Positions 47,714-57,804 of a stretch of DNA of 64,000 nucleotides are shown in pieces. Position 1 is the first letter of the stretch, and each line of letters opens with the position of its first letter. The notes beneath the pieces were generated by a model. That model did not search any database and was not told the origin of the DNA. It saw only the letters and a program-made list of their open reading frames with translations. Origin of the DNA: Paracoccaceae bacterium (GTDB lineage: Bacteria > Pseudomonadota > Alphaproteobacteria > Rhodobacterales > Rhodobacteraceae); assembly GCA_023260655.1 (NCBI GenBank), contig JALQUU010000003.1:20354-84353 (forward strand). The letters are read 5' to 3'. Both the position numbers and the translations under genes were made by a program.

Positions 47714-48198
47714 TCAATCCCGTCCAGCTCCCGCAAGCATGGCATTCGGACAAACCCGCGCCAAATCCTGCAAATATTGTCTCAGGCTGCGCTCCAACCC
47801 GCGCTTGAACTCGTCCACGAGCTGCCGGATCGAGATCATCCCGAGCACCTGCTGCCCCTTCACAACGGGCAAGTGGCGGATATTGCTTTCCAGCATCATC
47901 ACCACGGCAACACCCATCGACATGTTGCGGTCGATCGTGATCACCGGTTGCGACATGATTTTGGAAATCGGGCATTTTGCCGGATCGCAGCCTTCTTGGC
48001 CCACACAGCGCTGAACGATGTCACGTTCCGACAAGAGGCCGACCAACCTGCCCTCATCCAGCACCGCAATCGCACCGATATTCTTCTCCTGCTTCAGCGT
48101 CGAGGCTTCACGGGCCGTCGCTGTTAGCGGCAACCAGACCAGATCACGCCCACGCACCAGTTGGCGGACTTTTTCGCGGAAACAGAGTTAATATTCAT
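47714..48198 (-). pseudogene. CBS-domain protein, probable frameshift at N-terminus
   Basis: Two CBS domains, about residues 15-70 and 80-135 (GAIAVLDEGRLVGLLSERDI and NIRHLPVVKGQQVLGMISI). The open frame begins only at GTG 48157 without a ribosome site. An ATG at 48198 with GGGAGA upstream starts MNINS and would join FREKVRQLVRGRD if one T were added to the TTT run at about 48180-48182. So either a frameshift (161 residues) or a shorter 147-residue product from GTG. Confidence 0.55.
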
Positions 48199-48484
48199 AG
48201 CGTATCTCCCTTACTGCTCGTGTCGGGTCCGCCACTGAAATCTTCCGGCAGAAACCCTCTGCTGACACTCACAGTTGAAAAAACGCCTCGTGTACGACCC
48301 ACCTTAGAAAAACACCCCGAACCAGCCCTAAATGGAATCGATCAATCCATAGGGGTGTTTCCCGCTTCTTTTGCATAGGCGTTAACTTTTGAGAGCCTGA
48401 CCAACGTCATGACGCAAGCCATACGCAATCCAGACGCAATCCATACCCTTCGGAAACGGGATTTTTCAGGGTTAACTCAGGGGT
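48199..48484. other. Intergenic region with 57-bp conserved element
   Basis: Between the CBS gene and the LuxR-type gene, both minus strand. It holds the element 48401-48457 with GTTAAC boxes at 48381-48386 and 48471-48476, and an AGGGAGA ribosome site before the CBS start at its left edge. Otherwise nothing recognised. Confidence 0.6.
48401..48457 (-). repeat. 57-bp element of 11-bp units, copy 1
   Basis: Minus-strand reading starts GTTTCCGAAGGGTATGG and continues as 11-bp units GCGTCTGGATT, GCGTATGGCTT, GCGTCATGACG, ending TTGG. GTTAAC lies 13 bp before and 14 bp after. 51 of 57 positions match 59742-59798. It begins 28 bp past the LuxR-type stop. Confidence 0.75.
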
Positions 48485-49279
48485 TCAGGCGTGGTTTTTC
48501 ACGAACAACTGGTTGAGAAACGCGAGCTTCGCGACTGCCTGCGCCGTGGTCTCCACCGAAAGCAATTCACGCGCTTTCGCCAGATGTTTCTCCACCGCCG
48601 AAAGCGATAACCCTATGATAACACAGACATCCTGCAGCGACTTCCCATCCGCGATCCAGTCCAGAACCTCGCGCTGCCGCTCGGTCAAAACCACGCGCGG
48701 CGCGGGCAAGGGCATCTGGGAAATGCGGAAATGCGCGATATTAGCAATTGCCATCACCGCAGCCCCGAATTGCCCCCACCATTCCGTCAACTCCGCCTGC
48801 CCAACCCCCTCCGGAGCCCCCAGCCCCATCGCCCCCTTGGCACGGGCTAACCCCTCGGGAAAGCTGATAGAATATCCCGCTCAGCGACGCGCGGCCCCCA
48901 GCGTATCCACGGCATTGGCTTCCTCCGCACTCAGCCGTCCGGCCGCGCGCTCGGCGTTAACCCAGCCCCAAGGCATTGCGCCCACATTCTCCCGAACCCA
49001 ACGGAAATCCGCCGATTTCAGGTAAAGGCCGCTCTCATGGAACGCGATCACCTTCTCTAGCGAATGCGTCCAAAGAAACAGCGCGTCCAGCGGGTCGCCG
49101 ATCCCCAACCCCGTGCGATAGCGCGTGTAGCCGTAATTGATCCACTCGAAACCATACCGATTGAAAGCCACCACCGACAGCCGCCAGACCTCTTCCAAAC
49201 TCTGCGCTGCTGCAATTCCGTTGATCGCCTCAAGGCAGGCCTCGGCATCCGGATGCGGCAGGCTACAGGCGTCTTTCAT
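48485..49279 (-). pseudogene. LuxR-type regulator with in-frame opal codon
   Basis: 264 codons, with TGA at codon 133 (48881-48883) in the same frame as both parts. The N-terminal part (from MKDACSLPHP) is an autoinducer-binding-like domain (FNRYGFEWINYGYTRYR). After the stop the sequence continues AGYSISFPEGLARAKGAMG and ends in a LuxR-type helix-turn-helix (LTERQREVLDWIADGKSLQD). The two parts together have LuxR length and order. Cognate signal unknown; no luxI gene is in the window. Either a nonsense mutation or a sequence error. Confidence 0.75.
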
Positions 49280-49616
49280 GCCAAATCGTCCTTTCTTCCA
49301 CAGGGCGCGCAGCAACGACCAAAAAAACAACACCGATCAGCGCCCTGCTGTGCAAAAGGCTTTTGCCGTCTAACATCCTGTTCAAGACCTCCCGCCACCG
49401 GACTACGTTCCCTGCATCTTGGCCCGACACCGACGAAGCACAAAACCAATTCGCTCCCCGCAGAGGCCATCATCCCTCAACACCCCCCATTCTTTGCCAA
49501 GCTGAGCCCCCGATACTGCAACAAATCCGAAACCTCCTACCTCCCGCCTTTCCCCCGCGAGGGCTTGAAAAAGCCCGCCCCCCGCGCGAGATAGTCAGAA
49601 AGCAGGAGTAAAACGC
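49280..49616. other. 337-bp divergent intergenic region
   Basis: Lies between the LuxR-type gene (minus) and the permease gene (plus), so it should hold both promoters. AAAGGACG near 49290 is the ribosome site for the former and GCAGGAG at about 49602-49609 for the latter. No repeat, RNA or further gene found. Confidence 0.5.
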
Positions 49617-50687
49617 ATGGCCCTACCGGTGCGGGATCAGTTGAAATATTGGGGCGTCGCCGCGGCGGTTCTCAGTGTTGTGCTCTACTGGCTCGGTGAC
49701 GTGATCCTCCCCTTCGTGCTGGGCGGCGCCCTCGCCTACCTCCTCGACCCCGTCGCAGACCGCCTCGAACGCCTCGGCGCCAGTCGCGGTGCGGCCGTCG
49801 GCATCATCACCGCCGCCGCCTCGCTTGTTTTCGTGATCATGGCCCTCCTCGTGGTGCCAACCCTGATCCAGCAATCCGTCTCGCTCTTTGAAACCGCCCC
49901 CCAACTCGCGCAGGATCTCCAAGGCTTCTTCGCCCAGCACTTCCCCAGCATCTTCGACGCCGACAGCGTCCTGCACCAATCCCTGCAAAGCGTCGGCGAA
50001 ACCGTGAAATCGAAGGGCGGCGAGCTTCTCAACACCGTCCTCTCCTCTGCGCTTTCGCTTATCAACGTCGTGGTGATCCTCGTCGTGGTGCCGGTCGTTA
50101 CGGTCTATCTGCTCTATGATTGGGACCGCATGGTGGCCGAAGTCGACAAGCTCCTCCCCCGCGATCACGCTCCAGTCATCCGTCAGGTCGCCCGCGAAAT
50201 CGACGACGTGCTTGCCTCCTTCATCCGCGGCATGGGCACCGTCTGCATGATCCTCGGCGTCTATTACGCCTTCGCCCTCATGGCCGTAGGCCTGCAATTC
50301 GGCCTCGTCGTAGGTGCCTTTGCAGGCCTCATCACCTTCATCCCCTACGTGGGTTCCCTCCTCGGCGGCGCACTTGCCATCGGCCTCGGGCTTTTCCAGT
50401 TCTGGGGCGACTGGTTCACCATCGGCCTCATCGCTGCGATCTTCGTCTCGGGCCAATTCGTCGAAGGCAACTTCCTCACCCCCCGCCTCGTCGGCTCCTC
50501 GGTGGGCCTGCATCCGGTCTGGCTGATATTCGCCCTTTCCGTGTTCGGCGCGCTCTTCGGCTTCGTCGGCATGCTGGTCGCCGTGCCGCTTGCCGCTGCG
50601 ATCGGCGTGATTACCCGCTTCCTCATCCGTCAATACCAAGACAGTCGCCTCTATCGCGGGCTGGCTGAAAAGGACAACGCACAGTGA
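49617..50687 (+). CDS. AI-2E/PerM family transporter
   Basis: 356 residues with seven or eight membrane segments and a periplasmic region of about residues 75-140. LPFVLGGALAYLLDPVADRL and ITFIPYVGSLLGG are PerM family positions. The family name reflects one E. coli protein (TqsA); substrates vary, including Na+/H+ exchange. Its stop overlaps the hdaA start by four bases, so hdaA translation is coupled. Confidence 0.9.
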   Translation: MALPVRDQLKYWGVAAAVLSVVLYWLGDVILPFVLGGALAYLLDPVADRLERLGASRGAAVGIITAAASLVFVIMALLVVPTLIQQSVSLFETAPQLAQDLQGFFAQHFPSIFDADSVLHQSLQSVGETVKSKGGELLNTVLSSALSLINVVVILVVVPVVTVYLLYDWDRMVAEVDKLLPRDHAPVIRQVAREIDDVLASFIRGMGTVCMILGVYYAFALMAVGLQFGLVVGAFAGLITFIPYVGSLLGGALAIGLGLFQFWGDWFTIGLIAAIFVSGQFVEGNFLTPRLVGSSVGLHPVWLIFALSVFGALFGFVGMLVAVPLAAAIGVITRFLIRQYQDSRLYRGLAEKDNAQ

Positions 50688-51355
50688 TCCGCCAACTCAG
50701 CTTCGATCTGCCCGTGCGAACCGCGCTCGGGCGCGAAGATTTCTTCGTTTCCCCCGCAAACGCCTTTCCCGTCGCCATGATCGAGAACTGGCAGAACTGG
50801 CCTGCGCGCAAACTCGTCCTAACGGGCCCCGAAGGCTCGGGCAAAACCCACCTCACCCATGTCTGGGCCGCCCGCTCCGGTGCGCGCATCATCTCTGCCA
50901 AGTCCCTGCCGGAGCATGATATTCCAAGCCTCTGCACAGCCCCCGTCGCTATCGAAGACGTGCAGAGCATCGCAGGCGACCGAGTAGCCGAAGAAGCCCT
51001 CTTCCACCTCCACAACCTCGCACTGGCAGAGGGCCATCCGCTTCTCTTCACCGCCACCAGAGCCCCGAACCTGTGGGGCATCGCGCTCCCCGATCTGCGC
51101 TCACGCATGGAAGGCACGCCTGTCGCCACCCTCGAAGAACCCGATGACACGCTCCTCGCCGCCGTCATCATGAAGCTCTTCTCCGACCGCCAGATCGTGC
51201 CCACCGCCGATACGATCCCCTACCTCGTCTCCCGCATCGACCGGTCCTTCGCCACTGCCCGCGCCATGGTTGCCCGGATCGATCAAACAGGCCTCGACCA
51301 AGGCCGCGCGATCAATCGCAAACTCGCCTCGGAAATCCTCGCAGACTTCGCCTGA
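50684..51355 (+). CDS. hdaA: DnaA-related regulatory inactivator HdaA
   Basis: 223 residues, AAA+ domain without the DnaA DNA-binding domain. Walker [11 protein letters not shown], and sensor/Walker-B region [29 protein letters not shown] is the N-terminal clamp-binding and box region. In Caulobacter HdaA with the sliding clamp stimulates DnaA-ATP hydrolysis. Order permease-hdaA-ppk1-ppx is typical for the family. Confidence 0.92.
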   Translation: MIRQLSFDLPVRTALGREDFFVSPANAFPVAMIENWQNWPARKLVLTGPEGSGKTHLTHVWAARSGARIISAKSLPEHDIPSLCTAPVAIEDVQSIAGDRVAEEALFHLHNLALAEGHPLLFTATRAPNLWGIALPDLRSRMEGTPVATLEEPDDTLLAAVIMKLFSDRQIVPTADTIPYLVSRIDRSFATARAMVARIDQTGLDQGRAINRKLASEILADFA

Positions 51356-51426
51356 TCTGGACATTCCGGCCCGCGCTCGTCAGTCTCGCCACATGGGCGT
51401 TACAATTGCCCCCCAGAGCAGCGTAC

Positions 51427-53601
51427 ATGACACAACCAGATTTCCTCCACTCGCCCTTCCCCCCCGCCACAGACCTGCCGGACCTCGACCGCACCGGCCC
51501 CGGACGGTTTTTTAACCGCGAGTTAAGCTGGCTCGGATTTAACTGGCGCGTGCTGGAAGAGGCGGAAAATCCGCGCGTGCCCCTCCTTGAACGCGTGCGC
51601 TTCCTGTCGATCTCGGCCAATAACCTCGACGAATTCTACACCGTTCGCGTGGCTGGCCTTCGCGAACTCGCCAACAAAGGAAGCACAACCCCCGCCGCCG
51701 ATGGCCTCACGCCTGCCGAACAACTGGTTCTGATCCACGAAGACGCGCGCCGCCTGCTCCATTCACAGCAGCGCATCTTCGAGGCCCTCAAAGCCGAAAT
51801 GGCCGAGGCCGGCATCACCATACTGGACCGGAAAACCGTCACTGACGAAGATCGCAGCTTTCTCGCGGAAACCTTCCTCAACAAGGTCTTTCCGGTGTTA
51901 TCGCCGCTCGCCATCGATCCGGCGCACCCGTTTCCCTTCATCCCGAACACGGGCTTCTGCCTCGCCCTCCAACTCGAACGCCGCCGCGACAAACGCCCGC
52001 TCCAAGCCCTCCTGCCGATCCCCGCGCAGGTCAACCGCTTCATCGCCCTGCCCGCCGCACCGGGTCAGCACCGCTTCCTGCCGCTCGAAGAACTGCTCCT
52101 GAAGCACCTCGACAAGCTCTTCCCAGGTTACGAACTGAACGGCCACTGCAGCTTCCGCGTCCTCCGCGATAGCGACCTTGAAGTTGAAGAAGAAGCCGAA
52201 GACCTCGTCCGCGAGTTCGAAACCGCCCTGAAGCGCCGCCGTCGCGGCGAAGTGGTGCGGATGAAAATCTCCGCCGACGCCCCCCGCGACCTGCGCTCGA
52301 CCATTATGGAAGAGCTCGGCATAAAAGGCGACGAAGTTGTTGAAATTGAAGGGCTAATCGGCGTCGCCGACCTCAAAGAGCTGGTACTCGATAGCCGCCC
52401 AGACCTCCTGTGGCCGCCCTTCTCCCCCCGCGTTCCCGAGCGCGTTCAAGACCATGAAGGCGACATGTTCGCGGCCATCCGCCAGAAGGACATGCTCCTG
52501 CACCACCCCTACGAAACCTTCGACATGGTGGTCCGCTTCCTAGCCCAAGCCGCCCACGATCCCGATGTCGTGGCGATCAAGCAAACGCTCTACCGTACCT
52601 CGAAAAACTCCCCCATCGTCGATGCGCTCTGCGAAGCCGCCGAAGACGGCAAGTCCGTCACCGCGCTTGTGGAGTTGAAAGCCCGCTTTGACGAAGCCGC
52701 CAACATCCGCCAGTCCCGCCGCCTCGAACGCGCGGGCGCGCATGTGGTTTACGGCTTTATCGACCTGAAAACACACGCAAAAATTTCCACCGTCGTGCGC
52801 CGCGAAGGCGAAAACCTCGTCACCTATACGCACTTCGGCACGGGCAACTACCACCCGATCACCGCCCGTATTTACACCGACCTCAGCTTCTTCACCTGCG
52901 ACAGCTGCTTGGGCCGCGACGCAACCAAGGTCTTCAACTACCTCTCCGGTTACGTGCAGCCGGAAGAGCTTGAAAACATTGCCATTTCCCCGATCACTCT
53001 GAAGCCGAAACTTCTGGAGATGATCAAAAAGGAAATCGCCCATGTCGAAGCCGGACGCCCCGGTGAAATCTGGGCCAAGATGAACTCGCTAATCGATCCC
53101 GAAGTGATTGACGCGCTTTACGTCGCAAGCCAAGCCGGTGTGAAAATCAGCCTCGTGGTGCGTGGCATCTGCGGATTGCGCCCCAGAATCAAAGGCTTGT
53201 CCGAGAACATCCGCGTCAAATCCATCATCGGCCGCTTCCTCGAACACAGCCGCATCGTCTGCTTCGGCAACGGCCACGGCCTGCCCTCGAAGCAAGCGAA
53301 GGTCTATATTTCCTCCGCCGACTGGATGGGCCGGAACTTGAACCGCCGCGTGGAAACACTGGTCGAGATCGAGAACCCGACCGTCAAAGCCCAGATCGTC
53401 AGCCAGATCATGGCCGCAAACCTCGCTGACGTTGCGCAAAGCTGGGTGATGGCGCCCGACGGAAAATTCACCCGCGCTACCCTCGCCGAAGGCGAATTCG
53501 CCTTTTCCGCACACCGTTTCTTCATGGAAAACCCTTCGCTCTCCGGTCGTGGGTCAAAAGGAGCAAGCGACGTTCCGAAATTGACCCACACCGACGATTG
53601 A
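51427..53601 (+). CDS. ppk1: Polyphosphate kinase 1
   Basis: 724 residues, making polyphosphate from ATP. N domain starts [19 protein letters not shown]. The catalytic His is in [13 protein letters not shown] (autophosphorylation), and GICGLRP and [14 protein letters not shown] are PPK1 active-site motifs. ATG at 51427. Upstream hdaA ends 71 bp before; ppx follows 51 bp after, forming a synthesis/degradation pair. Confidence 0.96.
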   Translation: MTQPDFLHSPFPPATDLPDLDRTGPGRFFNRELSWLGFNWRVLEEAENPRVPLLERVRFLSISANNLDEFYTVRVAGLRELANKGSTTPAADGLTPAEQLVLIHEDARRLLHSQQRIFEALKAEMAEAGITILDRKTVTDEDRSFLAETFLNKVFPVLSPLAIDPAHPFPFIPNTGFCLALQLERRRDKRPLQALLPIPAQVNRFIALPAAPGQHRFLPLEELLLKHLDKLFPGYELNGHCSFRVLRDSDLEVEEEAEDLVREFETALKRRRRGEVVRMKISADAPRDLRSTIMEELGIKGDEVVEIEGLIGVADLKELVLDSRPDLLWPPFSPRVPERVQDHEGDMFAAIRQKDMLLHHPYETFDMVVRFLAQAAHDPDVVAIKQTLYRTSKNSPIVDALCEAAEDGKSVTALVELKARFDEAANIRQSRRLERAGAHVVYGFIDLKTHAKISTVVRREGENLVTYTHFGTGNYHPITARIYTDLSFFTCDSCLGRDATKVFNYLSGYVQPEELENIAISPITLKPKLLEMIKKEIAHVEAGRPGEIWAKMNSLIDPEVIDALYVASQAGVKISLVVRGICGLRPRIKGLSENIRVKSIIGRFLEHSRIVCFGNGHGLPSKQAKVYISSADWMGRNLNRRVETLVEIENPTVKAQIVSQIMAANLADVAQSWVMAPDGKFTRATLAEGEFAFSAHRFFMENPSLSGRGSKGASDVPKLTHTDD

Positions 53602-53652
53602 CGCATATCCAGAGTAGAGATGCGCGAGTCACACGAGCTGGAAAGAGCCTCA

Positions 53653-55188
53653 ATGAACGTCACAGAACGGAGCGACTGGGGAATGTTTGGCCGTCCCCTG
53701 TTCAACGACGAAGACGCGCAAGCCCTTTCACGGGTTGGAGTTTTGGATGTCGGCTCCAACTCCGTGCGCCTTGTCGTTTTCGACGGCGCCGCCCGCAGCC
53801 CGGCCTATTTCTACAACGAAAAGATCATGTGCGCCTTGGGGGCTGGCCTTGCAAAAACGGGCCGCCTGAACCCCGAAGGCCGCGTCCGCGCCTTGGCCGC
53901 CATGCGCCGTTTTGCGCAACTGGCCGACGGCATGGGGGCCTCACCGCTCACTGCCGTTGCCACCGCAGCCGTACGTGAAGCCGCTGACGGCGCCGAATTC
54001 TGCGCCGAAGTCGAGCGGGAAACCGGCATCCATATCCACGTGATCGACGGCGAAGAAGAAGCCCGCCTTTCGGCTCAAGGCGTTCTCTTGGGCTGGCCCG
54101 GCTCCTACGGCCTCGTCTGCGACATTGGCGGCTCTTCCATGGAACTTGCCGAGATTTCCGGCGGCCGCGTCGGGAAGCGCGTGACCTCGCCATTGGGCCC
54201 GCTGAAGCTCAAGGATTTCCAAGGCACAAAGAAAGCCCGGAAAGAGTATATTGCAAGCGTGATCAATGGGTTGGCCGAACAACTCGGGCCGCAGAAAAAC
54301 CGCCTTTTCCTTGTCGGTGGCTCATGGCGCGCCTTCGCCCGCATCGACATGGATCGCCGCAATTACCCGCTTCACGTTCAGCATGAATACCGGATGAACT
54401 CCGCCGCGATTTCAGCCACGGCGGACTATATCGAGACACAAGGCATCGAAAACCTGCGCGCGCGCACAGGGATTTCGAAAGAACGCATCAACTTGGTGCC
54501 TCTTGCCTCGGAAGTGCTTCGGCAAGTGGTGCGTACCTTCCGTCCGCACGATATCGCAGTGTCGTCGTACGGGATCCGCGAAGGCATGCTTTACGAGCAG
54601 ATGCCGCAAAAACTGCGGGATCGCGACCCGTTGATCGAAAGCTGCTACTTCGCCGAAGCGAAGGATGCACGGCTTCCAGGGTTCGGATTGACGCTCTTCA
54701 ACTTCGTCCTGCCGCTGTTCAAATCTGCCCCGCGCGACCACCTTCGCCTCATCAAGGCCGCCTGCCTTTTGCATGACGTGAGCTGGCGGGCGCATCCGGA
54801 TTACAGGGCGGAAGTGTGTTTCGATAATGCAACCCGTGCCAATTTGGGCGGCCTGAAACACCGCGAGCGGGTGTTTCTCGGGCTGGCGCTTTTGCATCGC
54901 TATTCGAATTCCCGCGAGGGCACGCGGTTCGATCCTGTGCTGCGGCTCCTTGATGCGAAGGACATCCACGAGGCGGAGGTCTTGGGCAAAGCAATGCGGT
55001 TCGGGGCGATGCTCTGGCTCCAGAAAGAGCAGCCTCCGGGGGAATTGCACTGGTATCCGAAGAAGCGGGTTCTGGAACTGACGCTAGCGAAAGAGGCGGA
55101 AGCCTTGTTCGGCGAGGTTGCGCAGGCGCGGTTCCAGTCACTGGCCTCGACGCTGAATGCACAGACGGTTGTGAAAATCCGCCGCTAA
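53653..55188 (+). CDS. ppx: Exopolyphosphatase (Ppx/GppA)
   Basis: 511 residues. ASKHA fold: VLDVGSNSVRLVVFD is the phosphate-1 motif and CDIGGSSMEL the phosphate-2 motif; a C-terminal HD-like helical domain follows (CLLHDVSWRAHPD). It releases phosphate from polyphosphate or hydrolyses pppGpp. Start at 53653 after GGAAAGAG; an in-frame ATG 33 bases earlier is less likely. Confidence 0.93.
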   Translation: MNVTERSDWGMFGRPLFNDEDAQALSRVGVLDVGSNSVRLVVFDGAARSPAYFYNEKIMCALGAGLAKTGRLNPEGRVRALAAMRRFAQLADGMGASPLTAVATAAVREAADGAEFCAEVERETGIHIHVIDGEEEARLSAQGVLLGWPGSYGLVCDIGGSSMELAEISGGRVGKRVTSPLGPLKLKDFQGTKKARKEYIASVINGLAEQLGPQKNRLFLVGGSWRAFARIDMDRRNYPLHVQHEYRMNSAAISATADYIETQGIENLRARTGISKERINLVPLASEVLRQVVRTFRPHDIAVSSYGIREGMLYEQMPQKLRDRDPLIESCYFAEAKDARLPGFGLTLFNFVLPLFKSAPRDHLRLIKAACLLHDVSWRAHPDYRAEVCFDNATRANLGGLKHRERVFLGLALLHRYSNSREGTRFDPVLRLLDAKDIHEAEVLGKAMRFGAMLWLQKEQPPGELHWYPKKRVLELTLAKEAEALFGEVAQARFQSLASTLNAQTVVKIRR

Positions 55189-55555
55189 AGGTCGATCGCT
55201 TCGCCTTCGGGTTCCGGCTCGGGCAGCGGGGTTTTCCGGCGCAGGATGATGTCGCCATTGGGCAGCATCTCGGGCGGGTTATAGGCGCTCAACCACTGAT
55301 ATCATTGAGCAATTCCGAAAGCGCGGGCCCCATCTGATCGACGAATTCGCGCAGCTTCGGCTGCATCTCGCGCATGGCGCCTTCGAGGTCTTCCATCGCG
55401 GGCTCGAATTCCTTCATCAGTCCTTCGATGAAGATCCGCGCGCCGCGCTCCATGAGGCTCAGGCCTTCCTCGGGCGTGCTTTCCGAAGCCACAGGAGAGG
55501 CGGCCACGGAAGCGGCGAGAGGCAAGGCCAGAAGGAGGATGCGCGGGCTTTTCAT
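55185..55555 (-). pseudogene. Small AAA+ family-like periplasmic protein, frameshifted
   Basis: Conserved Rhodobacteraceae secreted protein of unknown role (the label is descriptive only; no ATPase motif is present). Signal peptide SPRILLLALPLAASVAASPV, then Glu/Met-rich helices (EFEPAMEDLEGAMREMQPKL). The open frame ends at 55289 after LNDISG, but one base away the text continues WLSAYNPPEMLPNGDIILRR and ends EGEAIDL at 55185, a typical family ending. 371 bp plus one base is 124 codons. The stop overlaps the ppx stop. Confidence 0.6.
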
Positions 55556-55585
55556 AGGGAAAAGATAATTGCTCAACCTGAAAAT

Positions 55586-56616
55586 TTAAGGGGAAAGATC
55601 GATATCGAGGGTCACGGGGAAGTGGTCAGAGGCGGAAATCAGCGCATCGCGGAGTTCTGGCACTTTCCAGCAAGTGGGTTCGTCGAACGGGTGCCAGATA
55701 CGCCACTTGGGGTGTTTCGCGGCGAGTTCCTCGGAGACCATGATGTAATCGAGTAGTGCCTGTAAGTAGCGTTCCTGCTCGGGGATGTAGAACCGCGCGG
55801 TGGTGGGATTCGCGCCGAGGCGGCGCTGGAGGGCCTCGCGGGCGTGGGGGTCGTAGATGCCGAGGGGGCCGTCTTCGCCGAGGATGATTTCCACCGAGGA
55901 ACGCCCGAAGAGGCCTTCGTATTCGTCGAGACCGGGGCCGTCATTGAGATCGCCCAGAACGAAGAGGGAGTGGTTCTCTTCGAGAAGCTGTTCGATGTGG
56001 GCGCGGAGCCAGATGGCTTGGGCCAATTGCTTGCGGCGGTTGGTGATCGAGAGGCGCATCACCTCGTCGTGGTTGCGGGCGCCGTGTGGCGCTTTCGATT
56101 TCAGATGCGCCCCGATCATCTGGAACTTGACCCCTCTGGCGGTTTCGCAGGCAAGCTCCAAGGGGGGCTTCGAGAAGCTGACGAGGTCTCCGGTGGCGTC
56201 GAAATCGAGGTCAATGCGGAACACTACATCAAACCGGGGAGGCTCGTTTTTCCCTTTTTGCCAGTAGGTTGACCGCGTGGATCGTGGCGGACGGTGAGCA
56301 CATCGGGGTCGTAAAGGAGGGCGATTTCCTGTTGGGTGTCGTTGGTAAAGCCCATGATGGCCTTATGGGTGCGCAACTCGAAATGGCGGGCGAAATTCTC
56401 AAGCGCGTTCACGGTGTTGCGGTGGCCGTTCTGGTCGGGCGCTTCGATAACCATGATCGCGTCCGCGTTCATTGCGCTGAGAACAATGGCGATGCTTTCG
56501 AGCTGCTGACGGCGGGTGATGTCGCGGCGGGCGGACCAGCCGTCATCCAGAAGGAGGCGGTCTTTGTCGTCAAAAAGATTGGTGAACCACTCGATGTTCC
56601 AAGTGGCGATCCGCAT
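55586..56616 (-). pseudogene. Endonuclease/exonuclease/phosphatase family, frameshifted
   Basis: Start ATG 56616 (MRIATWNIEWF, the EEP N-terminal motif with metal-binding Asn). The first frame stops at 56224; the second gives FRIDLDFDATGDLVSF to the end with FVLGDLNDGPG and SASDHFPVTLDID, the catalytic Asp/Asn and Asp-His motifs. Adding one C to the GGGG run at 56236-56239 (plus strand) joins SLP-RFDVVFRID in one frame, 344 codons. ATG overlaps the DnaJ-type stop. Confidence 0.75.
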
Positions 56617-57296
56617 CAAGCGCGCCCGCTCTCGATGGCTTCCCAAGCGCGGTTGATATCGGCCATGCGCTTTTCGGCAATCTTCACCGCTTCTTCGGGC
56701 AGGCCCCGCGCCATCATGGCGTCGGGATGGTTTTCCTTAACCAATCGTTTCCAATGCGCGCGGGCCTCTGCGGCAGACGCACCGCGTGCGAGACCGAGGA
56801 TAATCCAGGGATCTTTCGGCGCATCGGGCACGTAACGGGCACGAAGCGCGCTGAATTCCGCAGAACCGATGCCGAAAATCTCGGCCACACGTTCGAGAAA
56901 CGCATCTTCGGCCGGGTGATATTCGCCGTCTGCCATCGCGATATGAAAGAGCCCCTCCATGAGGTCACAGAGACAATCGCGCCCGTCGGTGAACATCGCC
57001 TTAATTTTGCGCGCGTAATCCTCGAAGCCCGCCACATCCTGCCGCGCGAGGTTGAACACGCGAGCGGCGCCAGCTTCGTCTTCGGCGGCGATCTGGAAAA
57101 CCTCGCGGAAGGCTGTGACTTCGTCGCGGGTCACGAACCCGTCGGCTTTGGCCATCTTCGCCGAAAGGGCAATGACGGCGATGGTGAAGGCCACGGAGCG
57201 TTCGGGCGGGGTGCGCAAACGGTCGAAGACAGCCGAAAGCCCTTCGCCAGAGGCGAGCGCTTGCAGTGCTTCAGAGATGCGTACCCAGATCGACAT
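56616..57296 (-). CDS. TerB-DnaJ domain protein (DjlA-like)
   Basis: 226 residues. N-terminal TerB-like helical domain (about 25-140) with acidic residues in KMAKADGFVTRDEV and IAMADGEYHPAED. C-terminal J-domain with HPD in ENHPDAMMARGLP. ATG at 57296 (MSIWVRIS). No N-terminal membrane anchor, unlike E. coli DjlA. It overlaps the downstream phosphatase-type start by one base. Confidence 0.88.
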   Translation of the reverse strand: MSIWVRISEALQALASGEGLSAVFDRLRTPPERSVAFTIAVIALSAKMAKADGFVTRDEVTAFREVFQIAAEDEAGAARVFNLARQDVAGFEDYARKIKAMFTDGRDCLCDLMEGLFHIAMADGEYHPAEDAFLERVAEIFGIGSAEFSALRARYVPDAPKDPWIILGLARGASAAEARAHWKRLVKENHPDAMMARGLPEEAVKIAEKRMADINRAWEAIESGRA

Positions 57297-57318
57297 GGCT
57301 TCTTTCGTTTCTCCGCTT

Positions 57319-57804
57319 TCACAGCATCCGCTGCATGAGGACAAGACCCATCCAGCGGTTGAATTTATAGCCGACCTCCGGCAGACGGGCTATTTCCGCG
57401 AAGCCTACACGGGCGTGAAAGGCAATTCCGTCGGTGTTTTCGGCGCTGACGCCTCCGATCAAGGAGTGGATGCCTTGGGCGCGCGCATGGGTGCAGAGCG
57501 CTTCGATCAACTGCCGCCCTGCCCCTTTTCCGCGTGCCTCCTGCCCCAAGATGATGGTGTGTTCCATGGTGCGGGCATACCCGGGGCCGGAGCGGAAGGT
57601 GCCGTAGGTGGCGAAGCCTTTGATCACTCCGCCCTCTTCAACGACGAGGAAAGGGTGGTTCGCGGCGGCTTTGGCGTCGAGATCGGCGGCGAGGCTTTCA
57701 GCGGTTTTCAGGGTGGTGGTGAAGGTGATCGAGGTATCTTGGATGATCGGGTTCCAGATCGCCATGATCGCGGGGATGTCGCGGGGTTCTGCGGGCCTGA
57801 TCAT
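57319..57804 (-). CDS. GNAT-family N-acetyltransferase
   Basis: 161 residues. MIRPAEPRDIPAIMAIWNP at the N-terminus, LGQEARGKGAGRQLIEALC as acetyl-CoA-binding motif A, and FHARVGFAEIARLPEVGYKF near the end resemble phosphinothricin-type acetyltransferases. Start at 57804 overlaps the VOC stop by four bases. Substrate unknown. Confidence 0.87.
   Translation of the reverse strand: MIRPAEPRDIPAIMAIWNPIIQDTSITFTTTLKTAESLAADLDAKAAANHPFLVVEEGGVIKGFATYGTFRSGPGYARTMEHTIILGQEARGKGAGRQLIEALCTHARAQGIHSLIGGVSAENTDGIAFHARVGFAEIARLPEVGYKFNRWMGLVLMQRML

Noticed and set aside
49623..50639. Acidic, His-rich open frame opposite the AI-2E permease gene
   Set aside because: It is the antisense of a hydrophobic membrane protein, which produces Glu/Asp/His-rich text.
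49617..50687. Quorum-signal (AI-2) exporter in a system with the LuxR gene
   Set aside because: AI-2E is a family label, substrates vary, and the LuxR-type gene is not co-oriented or intact.
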